DNA of 64,000 bases, taken from contig JAWKRB010000020.1 in assembly GCA_041389885.1 (NCBI GenBank), forward strand, positions 89,652 to 153,651, read 5' to 3'. Below, one piece after another: positions 46,063 to 56,324 of the stretch; position 1 is the stretch's first letter, and each line of letters opens with the position of its first letter. A program made the position numbers and the translations under genes. The DNA comes from JAWKRB01 sp041389885. Lineage in GTDB: Bacteria; Myxococcota_A; Polyangia; Polyangiales; Ga0077539. The notes under the pieces were generated by a model. That model saw only the letters and a program-made list of their open reading frames with translations. It had not been told where the DNA came from and made no database searches.

Positions 46063-47186
46063 ACGCGCCGCCCTCTTCCGAGAAGTCCTCCACCGTCACC
46101 CTCGAGCCCTCCCAGCGCAGGCGCGGGTCGCCTCCGTGCGAGGTCATGTTCTCGTCGAGGGCCGACACCGCGGCGCCGTTGCGCACGCCGCAGGTCAGGT
46201 AGCCCGTCTCCGCGGCGCCGTAGAGCCAGGTCATCCCGCAGCGCAGCGCGATGCGGCAGCTCTCGGGGTACTCCCACACGGGGCGCACCTGCATCGTGCA
46301 GCGCTCGCCCCGATGCACGGGCGAGGCCCCTGAGGCGCGCACCACGCGCACGCTGCGCTCGACGAAGCCCGCGAAGGCCGGCTCGCGCCGCTGCGAGGGA
46401 CGTCCCAGCGCGGGCCCCTCCGTCGGCTCGCTCACGTCCCGCAGAAACACGCTCGTCGTCGCCGGCTCGAAGCCCGCGCCCGCGATGCGCAGCTCGTGCC
46501 GCTTCGTCGAGATCAGGATCGTCGACGCGCCACGCGCCGCGGCGTCGTGGTCCTCGAAGCTGAACATGTACACCCGCGCCGCGGAGCCCGCGACGCCGCC
46601 CGCGCGCAGCCCCGACGCGCCCTGCGGCGGGTCGTAGTCGCGGCGAAAGACCTCCGTCACCCCGCAGCGGAGCGAGAGCGCGCTGAGCTTCGACACGCCG
46701 TCCTGGGAGAAGAAGGTGCCGCGCAGGGCGCACCGCTCGCCCGCGCGAAGGCCCGGCAGGGTGCTCCCGTCGAGGGTGCCCGCCCACTCGATGGCTTGCG
46801 GGGGGCCCGCGCGCCGCTCCTGCGCGGCCCGGGCCTCGGCGAGCTCCCGCGCGGCCTGGGCCTCGGCGGCCCGCGCGGCCTCGAGCTCCCGAGCCGCGGC
46901 GGCCTGGCGGCGGGCGAGCTCGGCGAGGCGGGTCTGCTCGATCAGCGCCCGCGCGCGCTCGTCGGCGGCGTGCTGCCGGGCGGCGCCCTGCGACGAGACG
47001 AAGAACGCCGCGCCGCACGCGAAGGCCACCCCCGCCACGACGAGGACGACGGGCGCGAGGCTCTCGGCGGGGCGCGGGCGGGGCCGCTCCGTCGAGCATC
47101 GCGATGTGCTGCTTCGCGTCGCGGAGGTCACGCTCCAGCGCGTCGGCCCGCTGCTGGGCGGCCTCCCGGTCGTCTCGGTGTGCCAT
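46040..47186 (-). CDS. Single-TM coiled-coil protein with C-terminal beta domains (frameshift near start)
   Basis: I do not recognise the family. The N-terminus MAHRDDREAAQQRADALERD is a short coiled coil in one frame. A shift near 47080 then joins to VVLVVAGVAFACGAAFFVSS, a membrane segment. A longer Ala/Glu/Arg coiled coil follows (RARALIEQTRLAELARRQAA). The periplasmic part (about residues 125-380) is beta-rich with paired Cys (GERCALRGTFFSQDGVSKLS; LSLRCGVTEVF; GERCTMQVRPVWEYPESC). Ends WEVTVGW. About 382 residues with the shift. The hairpin at its 3' end is shared with the arrestin-like gene. It might be a surface or cell-wall sensor. Confidence 0.6.
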
Positions 47187-47221
47187 CGCCTATCGATACG
47201 CCACCCGCGGCACCGACGGAA

Positions 47222-49653
47222 CTACCCCGAGATCTGATACTCCCGCCGCAGCGCCGCGAAGGCCTGGAGCCGCGCGTCGACCTTCGCGTTGATGCTCCCC
47301 TCCGTCCAGTTCCCGTCGGCGTCGCGCTCCCCGGCGGGGACGCCCGTGAGGCGCTCCACGGCCTCGTCGACGCTCGCGGCGATCCAGACGTGAAAGAGCC
47401 CCGCCTTGCACGCCGCGCGAACCTCCTCGCGGAGCACCACGTTGCGCTCGTTCGCCGCGGGGATGATCACCCCGTGCGACCCGTCGAGGCCCCGCGAGGC
47501 GCACACCGCGAAGAAGCCCTCGATCTTCTCGTTCACCCCGCCCACCGACTGCACCCGCCCCTGCTGGTCGACCGAGCCCGTGATCGCGATCGATTGCCGC
47601 ACAGGCACTTCAGACAGCGCCGAGAGCATCGCGCAGAGCTCGGCGGCGCTGGCGCTGTCGCCCTCCACCCCGTGGTAGCTCTGCTCGAAGACCAGGCTCG
47701 CGGTGAGCGAGAGCGGCCGCGCCACGGCGTAGCGCTGCCCGAGAAAGCCCGCGAGGATCATCACGCCCTTGGTGTGCGTGGGCCCGCCCATCTCGGCCTC
47801 GCGCTCGACGTCGATCACCTCGCCGCGGCCGACCCGCACGGTGGCGGTGATCCGCAGCGGGATGCCGAAGGCGTCCCTGCCCGACTCGAGCACGGCGAGG
47901 CCGTTCACCTGCCCCACGTGCTGGCCGCTGCTCTCGATGCGCAGCACGCCGCGGCGGATGTCCTCGTGCACGGCCTCGCGCATGCGCCCCGCGCGGGAGC
48001 GCTGGGCCTCGATGGCGCTGCGCACGTGCTCGAGGGTCACGGTGTCGGAGCCGTTGTCGGCGGCCCACCAGTCGGCCTCGCGGATCACGTCGGCGATGAG
48101 CCCCAGCCGCGCCGACAGCCGCTCGCGGTCCCCGGCGAGGCGGGAGCCGCCCTCGATGAGCCGGAGGATCGCCTCGCGGCTCAGCGTGCGGAGCTTCTCC
48201 CAGCGCACGAAGGTCGCGATCCAGCGGGCGTAGGCGAGCTCGTGGGCCACCGTGCGCTCGATGTCCTCGTCGAGGTCGACCAGCACCTTGAACAGGTCGG
48301 GGAACTGCGGGTCGTGGGTCTCGAGCGCCTCGAAGGTGCTGCGCTCGCCCACCACGATCACCTTGATGGACAAGGGGATCGGCTGCGGGTCGAGGGAGCC
48401 CGTGAGCGCCTCGCCGGCGGCCTCGCGGCCCTTGGGGCGCAGCTCTCCGTTCGAGAGCGCGCGCACGATGAACTCCCAGATCTGCGGCGACGAGAGCACC
48501 CGCTCGGCGTCGAGGATGAGGTAGCCCCCGTTCGCGCGGTGCAGCGCGCCGGGCTTGATGAGCAGAAAGTCGGTGACCAGCGCGCCGAGGTGCGCGGCGT
48601 ACTCCACCTGCCCCAGGAGGTTCTCCATCGTGGGGTTGTTCTCGGTGATCACCGGCGCGCCCTGGAGCTCCGAGCGGTCGCAGAGCACGTTGACCTTGTA
48701 CCGCCGCAGGGGAGACACGTCGGTGCCCGACAACCGACGCGCTCGCGCGCTCGACGCCGAGGGAGTGGCGCGGCGGCTTGTTCTCCTCGTCGTCGTCGTC
48801 CTTCTCCTGCTGCGGAGCACGTCCCGGTGGTGCTTCACCGTCCGCGCGGAGCGAGTCGATGTGCGCGGTGATCTCTTCGAGGTCCTCGTACTTCTCCTTG
48901 AGGTCTTCACGAGGGAGTCGACCACGGTGGCGGCGACGTCGCGGTCGAGCTCGCCGAGGGCGGCGTCGATCTTCTGCGTAGCGTCGGCCTCGACCTCGAA
49001 GAGCGCCGTTCAGGGAGCCGTCTCCATCGCGTCGATGGCGCCCTCGATCTGCTCCTGGCGCTTGGGCGAGGTGGCCGCGAACTGCTCCACGGTCATGGGC
49101 TTGCCGCGGTAGAGCGGCGAGAAGCCCAGGGCGTCTTCGATGGAGGTGAGGGTGAGCTTGCGCGCGTTGGCCTCGATCTCGAGGGTGCGCAGGCGCTTCG
49201 CGCGCCGCCGCTCCAACCCTGCTCCAGGGCGCGGCGTCGGTTGCGGTGCACCTCCGACTGCAGCGCCGTCTCGAGCCGCTGCGGCAGGGACTTCAGAAAC
49301 GCGTCGACGTCGCTCTGCAGCGCCCGCGCGCGACCCGTGGGCATGCGAATGGCCTGGGGCGGTGCGGGCTGCCCGAAGTCGTGCACGTAGACCCAGTCCT
49401 CGGGTATCGGCTCGGTCTCGGCGCGCTGCTGCACGAAGCGGCGGACCATCGAGTGCCGCCCGGTGCCCTGCGACCCGAGCACGAAGAGGTTGAAGCCCTT
49501 GCGGCGAATGCCCAGGCCGAAGCGCAGGGCCTCGGTGGCGCGGAGCTGCCCCACGACATCGGGGAGGTCCTCGAGGTCGTCGCTCGACGCGAAGGCGAGC
49601 TCGGCCGAGGCGGGGGGGCGGTGCAGGCGGTCGTCGTCGAGTCGAATGGTCAC
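47222..49653 (-). CDS. LonB-like AAA+ protease (several frameshifts and an in-frame stop)
   Basis: About 810 residues of a Lon-related ATP-dependent protease of the LonB/YcbZ type. The N-terminal block VVGQLRATEALRFGLGIRRK and LFVLGSQGTGRHSMVRRF (Walker A-like) lies near 49400-49600. The Walker B region is ANGGYLILDAERVLSSPQIW near 48500. The Lon-type S16 domain has the catalytic Ser in VEGDSASAAELCAMLSAL and the Lys in GGVNEKIEGFF. Frames differ near 49210, 48905 and 48740, and TGA 49010-49012 sits in frame after METAP. The piece between (TQKIDAALGELDRDVAATVV; EDLKEKYEDLEEITAHIDSL) is sensible coding sequence, so most breaks look like errors. GTG 49653 is the start. Confidence 0.75.
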
Positions 49654-49734
49654 CCGCCGGTGTTTCGCGGAATCGCCCCCGCCGCGCAAGTCTCTGACGC
49701 CCCCCGCGGGATGATATGGTCGGCGCACCCTACG

Positions 49735-51423
49735 ATGATCAGCTTCAGCGCAGACCCCAACGCCGCCGAGCAAGAGATGCGGGCGGTGATCTACTACCTC
49801 ACCGCCTTCGGCTTCGTCGACGGATCCTTTGATGTCGAAGAGATGGGCTTCGTGCTGCGCTTCGTGCGCGAGCTCGTCGAGGCCCGCGCCGCCAGCGCCC
49901 CTGGGATCTCTCCCGAGATCCGGGCGGAGCTGGTCGAGAAGTGGACCCGGCACTTCGAAGAGGTCGCCGAGGAGGTGGCCCAGGAGATCGACGCCCACAC
50001 CAAGGAGCCCGTGGCCGAGGGCGAGGCCGACGGGGCCTTCGTGATGACCCGGGTGAAGCTCCGGTGCTTCGAGCTGTTCACCCGCTTCGACGAGACCAGC
50101 CGCGAGCGGCTGCTGAGCATCGCCGAGGGGATGATGGCCGCCGACGGGGTGGTGCACCCCGAGGAGCTGAAGTTCCGCGACGAGCTCCACGCGCTCCTCG
50201 ACGCGCCGCAGCTCGAAGACGTCGACGAGGACCTGGAGCTCGAGCTCGAGGTGCCCGGCGACCGGGTGAACATCCGCCCGGCGGCGCGGCGGCCCATCCA
50301 GCACGACGGCCACGAGTTTCTCACCCTGGGCGAGTGGGACTACCCCAGCGACCCCGAGGGCTTCGCCCGCGAGGCCGAGCGCGACATGAACCTCGCCGAG
50401 CGGATCATTCGCCGCCTCGACGCCGCGCGGGCCAAGGGCGCCGGCAAGCTCGAGGGCGCCAAGAGCTTCCGCGACTTCGACGGGGGAGACGCCTTCCTCG
50501 ACGGCCACGTGCACGTGCTCCCCCCGCCGCCCAGCGGCGAGATGGAGCTCCTGGTCATCGGCGACCTCCACGGCTGCTACTCGTGCCTCAAGGGCGCGCT
50601 GCTGCAGTCGGACTTCTTCGGCAAGGTCGAGCGCCACGTGCAAGACCCGTCGCGCCACCCGGCGATGAAGCTGGTGCTCCTGGGCGACTACATCGACCGC
50701 GGGCGCTTCAGCTACAACGGCGTGCTGCGCGCGGCGATGCAGCTCGCGCTGGTGGCCCCCGAGCACGTCTACGTGCTGCGCGGCAACCACGAGTACTACG
50801 TCGAGATGAACAACATGGTGCTCGCGCCGGTGCGCCCGGCCGAGGCCATCAACTCCATCAAGAAGATCGCGCCCAAGGCCGTGCTCTCGACGTGGATGAA
50901 GCTCTTCGAGGCGCTCCCCCACGCCCTGGCCTTCGACCAGTTCTTCTTCGTGCACGCGGGGCTCCCGCGGGAGAAGACCCTCCACGAGCGCTGGCAGGGC
51001 CTGCAGACCCTCAACGACCCCGACGTGCGCTTTCAGATGCTCTGGAGCGACCCCAGCGAGGTCGACCACGTGCCCGACGACCTGCAAGAGGCCAGCGCGC
51101 GCTTCCCCTTCGGGCGCAAGCAGTTTCAGTCGTTCATGCACCGCCTCGGGGTGACCACGATGGTCCGCGGCCACGAGCGCGTGATCCAGGGATTCAAGGT
51201 CGTGTACGACGACCCCGAGGCGCGGCTCCTGAGCCTGTTCTCCGCGGGCGGCGCGACCAACGGCGACCTCCCCGAGACGAGCAATTACCGCGAGGTCACG
51301 CCCATGGCGCTGACCATCCGGTGGCGCGACGGCGTGAGCGAGGTCACGCCCTTTCCCATCGAGTACGAGCGCTTCAACGACCCGCGCTTCAACCGCTTCT
51401 TCGCGGCGCAGCTCGCGCCCTGA
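49735..51423 (+). CDS. TerB-like domain plus PPP-family Ser/Thr phosphatase
   Basis: A 562-residue protein phosphatase. The N-terminal part (about 1-160) resembles a TerB helical bundle (VIYYLTAFGFVDGSFDVEEM; IAEGMMAADGVVHPEELKF). The catalytic PPP domain (about 270-520) has GDLHGCY, LGDYIDRGRF, LRGNHEYY, HAGLPREKTLH and RGHERVIQG, covering all five PPP signatures (GDxHG, GDxxDRG, GNHE, H and H). This gives a two-metal phosphoserine/threonine phosphatase. ATG 49735 (MISFSADPNAAEQEM) is preferred; ATG 49711 is in frame. It could remove phosphates added by the three kinases at 28-45 kb. Divergent from the LonB-like gene by 81 bases. Confidence 0.9.
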   Translation: MISFSADPNAAEQEMRAVIYYLTAFGFVDGSFDVEEMGFVLRFVRELVEARAASAPGISPEIRAELVEKWTRHFEEVAEEVAQEIDAHTKEPVAEGEADGAFVMTRVKLRCFELFTRFDETSRERLLSIAEGMMAADGVVHPEELKFRDELHALLDAPQLEDVDEDLELELEVPGDRVNIRPAARRPIQHDGHEFLTLGEWDYPSDPEGFAREAERDMNLAERIIRRLDAARAKGAGKLEGAKSFRDFDGGDAFLDGHVHVLPPPPSGEMELLVIGDLHGCYSCLKGALLQSDFFGKVERHVQDPSRHPAMKLVLLGDYIDRGRFSYNGVLRAAMQLALVAPEHVYVLRGNHEYYVEMNNMVLAPVRPAEAINSIKKIAPKAVLSTWMKLFEALPHALAFDQFFFVHAGLPREKTLHERWQGLQTLNDPDVRFQMLWSDPSEVDHVPDDLQEASARFPFGRKQFQSFMHRLGVTTMVRGHERVIQGFKVVYDDPEARLLSLFSAGGATNGDLPETSNYREVTPMALTIRWRDGVSEVTPFPIEYERFNDPRFNRFFAAQLAP

Positions 51424-51608
51424 GGGGCGCCGCGCTCGCGGTCACGCTCGAGCCTGGCGCGACGCGAAGACTCCGCACGATCCAGAGACGCCCACGACGC
51501 CGAAGCCCGGCGATACTCAGGCTTCAGCCCGAGGGTGGTGGACTCCACGGATCTCCGGCGACTCGGCGGTCGCCTCGCGAACGATCCCGCGCCAGGACAG
51601 TCGTGCTA

Positions 51609-51697
51609 GCGCATCAATTCCCAGGAAGTTTCAATGGATACGGCGCCCGCGGAGAGGCTGCGACGTATCCATTGAAACTGCTGAAGAATGGATGCGC
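51609..51697. repeat. Imperfect palindrome with perfect 16-bp core stem
   Basis: AGTTTCAATGGATACG (51627-51642) pairs perfectly with CGTATCCATTGAAACT (51664-51679) around a 21-nt loop. The stem extends imperfectly to GCGCATC (51609-51615) and GATGCGC (51691-51697). Both arms resemble the 5' coding segment of the Uma2-like gene at 63947-63992 (TCCATTGAA, GAATTGATGCGC), so the palindrome looks like two inverted copies of a short dispersed sequence. It could act as a transcription terminator but has no T-tract. Confidence 0.8.
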
Positions 51698-51826
51698 CCT
51701 GGGATGGACCAAACCGGCGCCCTTGACGCTATGAGATCGCGCATCGCGCGCCGGTTTCGTGGTTCCGCTCGATTGTGCCTCCCTTTGAATCATGCGAGCA
51801 CTGGCCTCAACTTGAGATTCGTGGCC

Positions 51827-51833
51827 GGGAGGG
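51827..51833 (+). promoter_or_regulatory. Shine-Dalgarno GGGAGGG of the Cys-rich lipoprotein
   Basis: GGGAGGG ends 5 nt before GTG 51839 and decides this start over the in-frame ATG 51692. Confidence 0.65.
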
Positions 51834-51838
51834 ATCGC

Positions 51839-54800
51839 GTGCGCGTTGCAACCTCGCTTCTGTTCTTCGTTCTTGGATCGCTGATCGCCTGCACCCCGAC
51901 CGAATTCGTGCGCGTCGGTAGAGACGTGCCGCTCGACCAGGAAGAGCTCGGCATCGGCGACGCAGACGCGTCCGACGCGGCGAGCGACATCGCCGCGATC
52001 GACGACGTCGCGGAGCCGCCCGTCGACGTAGCGCCGAGCGACGGCGGCGACGCCTCCGTCGGCCCCAGGTGTCGAAGCAGCGCCGAGTGTCCCAGCGAGG
52101 TGCCCGTGTGCGCGCGCCCGCCTGGCGTGTGCGTGCAGTGCGACACCAACGAGGCGTGCCCCGCAGGCGTGTGCGTGGCAGGCCGGTGCCGCCCCGCCAC
52201 GGCCTGCGTCTCGTCGCGCACCTGCGACGGTCTCGTGTGCGACGAGGGCGCGAGCGTGTGCGTCGAGTGCAACGTGAATCAAGACTGCCCCGCGGGCCAG
52301 GGCTGCCGCGCGCATGTGTGCGTCGAGCCGCCGAGGGCGTGCCGGTCTGACAACCAGTGCAACGACCTCTCGCAGGTCTGCGCGCCCGAGCTCAACGTCT
52401 GCGTCGACTGCGCCCGCGACAACGACTGTGAGACCGGGAGCTACTGTGACACCTCGCGCAACGTGTGCCGGACGCAGGCGTGCGCGCCCTCAGCGGCGCG
52501 CTGCGAGTCGCCTGGCGAGGCGCGGGTCTGCGACGCGCGAGGGATCACCGAGCGCAGCGTGCCCTGCGGGTCGACCGCCACCTGCGTCGAGGGCGCGTGT
52601 CGCCCGGTGGTGTGCACCCCCAGCGCGAGCACCTGCGCCAATTCGACCACCCGCTCGGTGTGTTCGGGCGACGGCACGACCGCGCGCTCCGAGCCCTGCC
52701 CCGGCACCCAGCGCTGCCTCGACGGGATGTGCATCGACCGCGTATGCGCCCCCGGCGCCGCGAACTGCGTGTCTTCGCAAGAGCGGCGGATCTGCAACGC
52801 CGAGGGCCTGGGGTACGACGCCGCGCAGTGCAACGCGGGCACCACCTGCCTCGACGGCGCGTGCCGGGCGCAGGTGTGCATGCCCAACGTGTCGAGCTGC
52901 GCCGATGGGACCACCCGCCAGGTGTGCTCCGCCGACGGGCTCACCCACACGCGAACCGCCTGCGCCCTGGGTGAGAGCTGTCAGGACGGGCTCTGCCGCT
53001 CGCGCACGTGCACGCCGGGGCAGTCCGTGTGCGCGTCGCTCACGTCGCGCAGGGTGTGCCGCCCCGACGGCCTCGACACCGTCCTCGAGAGCTGCGCCGC
53101 TGGCGCCTCGTGCCTCGACGGCACCTGCCGCACCCACGTGTGCACGCCCAGCCAGTCGACCTGCGAGGGCACCAGCGCGAGGCAGCTCTGCGCCTCCGAC
53201 GGGCTCTCGCAGACGCGGGTCCCCTGCGGCACGAACGAGACCTGCGCGAGCGGCACCTGCCGCCCCTGGGTCTGCGCGCCGGGGCAGTCGGTGTGCGCGT
53301 CGCTCACCGAGCGGCGGGTGTGCAGCACCGACGGCCTGACCCTGACCACCCTGACCTGCGGGAGCAACGAGTCCTGCGTCGACGGCGCGTGCCGCGCCCG
53401 CGTCTGCGTCCCTGGCGCGACCGGCTGCGAGGGCTTGAACACGCGCACATCGTGCAGCTCCGACGGGCTCAGCGTGCAGCGCGTGACCTGCGGGAGCAGC
53501 GAGTCGTGCGCCTCGGGCGTGTGCCGCGCGCGGCTGTGCTCGCCGTCCGCGGTGACCTGCGTCTCGCCGACCTTGCGGCGACTCTGCAGCTCAGACGGCC
53601 TGAGCTCCCTCGACACGCCCTGCAATCTCGGCGAGTCGTGCACCGCCGGGAGCTGCCGGACCTGGATCTGCACGCCCAACACCGCCTCGTGCGCCGGCTC
53701 CAGCGCCCGCCTCGTGTGCAGCAGCGACGGCCTCTCGCAGACCTCCTCCTCGTGCCCCTCGGGGACTGTCTGCAGCGGCGGCACCTGCCAGACGTTGGTC
53801 TGCAGCCCCGGCAGCACGCGCTGCATGAGCCCCACGGTCCTCGAGACCTGCTTGAGCGACGGGCTGGGTTACACCCCCTCGAGCTGCAGCTCCGCCCCCA
53901 ACGCCACCGGGCGCTGCATGACCGCCGCGCCTTCACCTGCAGCAGCAGCTACGCCGACTGCGACGGCAACCCCTCGAACGGCTGCGAGTCGCTCACCAGC
54001 AACGACCCCTGAATTGCGGACGCTGCGGCGCGGTCTGCCCCAGCTCGCGAACTCCCGCCCGGCCTGCGGGAGGCGCCTGCATCGTTCATCTGCAACACGG
54101 GCTACGCCGACTGCGACGGCAACTCCTCGAACGGCTGCGAGGCCGACCTTCGCGCCGAGACGAGCTGCGCCTCCTGCGCACGCGCTGCGCGACGGGCGGC
54201 GCCTGCGGCGCCGCGCTGCCGGGTGATCCCAACCTGCCTCGCGCCGCAGATCGCCCGCCGCGCGACCTATGTCGACCGCAGGAGCAATCCCCAGCACTGC
54301 GGCGTTCGTGACAACGCGTGCAGCACGGGGGAGCGCTGCGTGAATGGGCGCTGCGAGTCGACGCAGCAACGTGCTCGGCTACAGCACGCACGCGACCGGC
54401 GCGGCGCGCCCACCAGGGCGACTCGACCTGGTGCGCGACCTCGCAGTGCCTGGGCGGAACGTCTGCGACATCACCCGAAGCTGCCGTCAGACCTGCTCCT
54501 CTGCGCTCGACGCAGTGCGGTCGCGAGTGCGTCAACCTCACCGTCTCGCACCGCCACTGCGGCGCCTGCGGACGCTCCTGCAGCTCGGACCAGCAGTGCG
54601 TGGGAGGCGCCTGCGTCCCCTTCAACGCCTGCCTCGAACCACAGACCTCGTGCGGCGGCGTCTGCGTCGACCTGCGAAGCTCTCGCACGAACTGCGGCGC
54701 CTGCGGCAACGCCTGCGCCACGGGTCAGAGCTGCCTCAACGGGCGCTGCGAGTCGAGCTGCCCCTCGCTGCTGGGCTACAGCACGTACGCGACCGGCGTG

Positions 54801-56203
54801 TGCGCGCCCTCCCAGGGCGACTCGACCTGGTGCGCGACCTCGCAGTGCCTGGGCGGAACGGTCTGCGACATCACCCGAAGCTGCCGCCCCACGTGCTCCC
54901 CAGGCTCGACGCAGTGCGTTTCCGCGAGTGCGTCAACCTCACCGTCTCGCACCGCCACTGCGGCGCCTGCAACAGCACCTGCGCGATCAACCAGCAGTGG
55001 CGGGCGCCTGCGTCTCCTTCGACGGCTGCCTCACGCCCCAGACCTCGTGCAGCGGCGTCTGCGCCGACCTGCGAAGCTCTCGCACGAACTGCGGCACCTG
55101 CGGGAACACCTGCGCCACGGGTCAGAGCTGCCTCAACGGGCGCTGCGAGTCGAGCTGCCCCTCGCTGCTGGGCTACAGCACGTACGCGACCGGCGTGTGC
55201 GCGCCCACCCAGGGCGACTCGACGTACTGTCCGAGCTTTCAGTGCCCCAACGGACAGGTCTGCGACATCACCCGCTCGTGCCGCCCCACGTGCTCGCCAG
55301 GCTCGACACAGTGCGGCCGCGAGTGCGTCAACCTCACCGCCTCGCACCGCCACTGCGGCGCCTGCAACAACACCTGCGCGATCAACCAGCAGTGCGTGGC
55401 GGGCGCCTGCGTTCCGTTCAACGCCTGCCTCGAACCGCAGACCTCGTGCGGAGGTGTTCCAGGACCTGCGAAGCTTTCCGCACGAACTGCGGCACCTGCG
55501 GGAACGCCTGCGCCACGGGCCAGAGCTGTTCACCCGGCGCTGCGAGCGAGCTGCCCCTCGCTGCTGGGCTACAGCACGCACGCGACCGGCGTGTGCGCGC
55601 CACCCAGGGCGACTCGACGTACCGTCCGAGCTTTCGCGCCCCAACGGACAGGTTCGCGACATCACCCGCTCGTGCCGCCCCACGTGCTCGCCAGGCTCGA
55701 CACAGTACTCGCGAGTGCGTCAACTCACCGCCTCGCACCGCCACTGCGGCGCCTGCAACACCTGCGCGATCAACCAGCAGTGCGTGGCGGGCGCCTGCGT
55801 TCCGTTCAACGCCTGCCTCGAACCGCAGACCTCGTGCGGAGGTGTCTGCGTCGACCTGCGAAGCTCTCGCACGAACTGCGGCGCCTGCGGCAACGCCTGC
55901 GCCACGGGCCAGAGCTGCCTCAACGGGCGCTGCGAGGCGAGCTGCCCCTCGCTGCTGGGCTACAGCACGTACGCGACCGGCGTGTGCGCGCCCACCCAGG
56001 GCGACTCGACGTACTGTCCGAGCTTTCAGTGCCCCAACGGACAGGTCTGCGACATCACCCGCTCGTGCCGCCCCACGTGCTCGCCGGGCTCGACGCAGTG
56101 CGGCCGCGAGTGCGTGAACCTCACCGTGTCGCACCGCCACTGCGGCGCCTGCAACAACACCTGCACGATCAACCAGCAGTGCGTCAGCGGCCGCTGCACC
56201 TGA
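51839..56203 (+). CDS. Giant Cys-rich repeat lipoprotein (multiply frameshifted)
   Basis: A predicted surface lipoprotein of about 1450 residues. The signal VATSLLFFVLGSLIAC ends in a lipobox. An Asp/Ala linker (DADASDAASDIAAIDD) follows, then a few EGF-like or tethering Cys motifs. Eleven 44-residue units come next (52.48-53.93 kb; pattern C-(6)-C-(8)-C-(11)-C-(5)-C-(4)-C), and a transition with YADCDGNPSNGCE. Last come about five 132-residue units (54.37-56.20 kb), each made of three 42-47-residue submodules including NLTASHRHCGACNNTCAINQ and LRSSRTNCGACGNACATGQS. The reading frame shifts near 53930, 54010, 54200-54470, 54920, 55005 and repeatedly at 55460-55740. Coding sense resumes after each, so one gene is favoured. 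A split into two genes near 54.0-54.3 kb cannot be excluded. Confidence 0.6.
52478..53930 (+). repeat. Eleven 44-residue (132-bp) Cys-rich coding repeats
   Basis: Units begin with an aromatic-free C-x-P-x-x-x-x-C motif (ACAPSAARC, VCTPSASTC and so on, ending VCSPGSTRC). Each has six cysteines and a DGL-type turn before the fourth cysteine. DNA copies have diverged in third positions, unlike the 396-bp array that follows. Confidence 0.75.
54370..56200 (+). repeat. About five 396-bp coding repeats with high DNA identity
   Basis: The phrase ctgggctaca (or ctcggctaca) recurs at about 54374, 54771, 55168, 55564 and 55955, spacings 397, 397, 396 and 391. The unit at 55460-55760 contains many indels relative to the others. 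This is either a decaying copy or an assembly collapse in near-identical repeats. Confidence 0.8.
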
Positions 56204-56288
56204 ACTTTCCCCTCCGTTCGCGCAGATCGTCGGGGCGAGTGAACAACTCCGGCGGCTCCGTCCGTCCCACCTTTCACGGGAGCCGCGT

Positions 56289-56294
56289 TAGACT
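56289..56294 (+). promoter_or_regulatory. Putative -10 box TAGACT of the Gly/Gln-rich lipoprotein
   Basis: TAGACT ends 30 nt before ATG 56325, so a leader of about 20 nt would carry the AAGGAG site. Confidence 0.4.
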
Positions 56295-56312
56295 CTCGGC
56301 CCCCTCATGACC

Positions 56313-56318
56313 AAGGAG
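56313..56318 (+). promoter_or_regulatory. Shine-Dalgarno AAGGAG selecting ATG 56325
   Basis: AAGGAG is 6 nt before ATG 56325, which is preferred to the in-frame ATG 56307 lying upstream of the site. Confidence 0.65.
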
Positions 56319-56324
56319 CACCCT

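Larger units (their letters stand above)
51424..51838. other. Only gap over 300 bp: palindromic element and upstream region
   Basis: A 415-bp stretch without a convincing gene, less GC-rich than its surroundings. It contains the 51609-51697 palindrome described separately. The frame of the downstream lipoprotein is open from before the palindrome (including SIETAEEWMRPGMDQ at about 51668), but a GGGAGGG ribosome site and signal peptide support a start at 51839. No promoter is clear. Confidence 0.7.

Noticed and set aside
51609..51697. Insertion-sequence terminal repeats or a transposable element
   Set aside because: Only the palindrome is present; there is no transposase frame or target-site duplication around it. 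The dispersed-sequence reading is kept as a finding instead.
53957..56203. Separate overlapping genes in three frames across the 396-bp repeats
   Set aside because: Each frame carries only fragments of the same Cys-rich module. Coding sense passes between frames at indels, so one broken gene is more likely.
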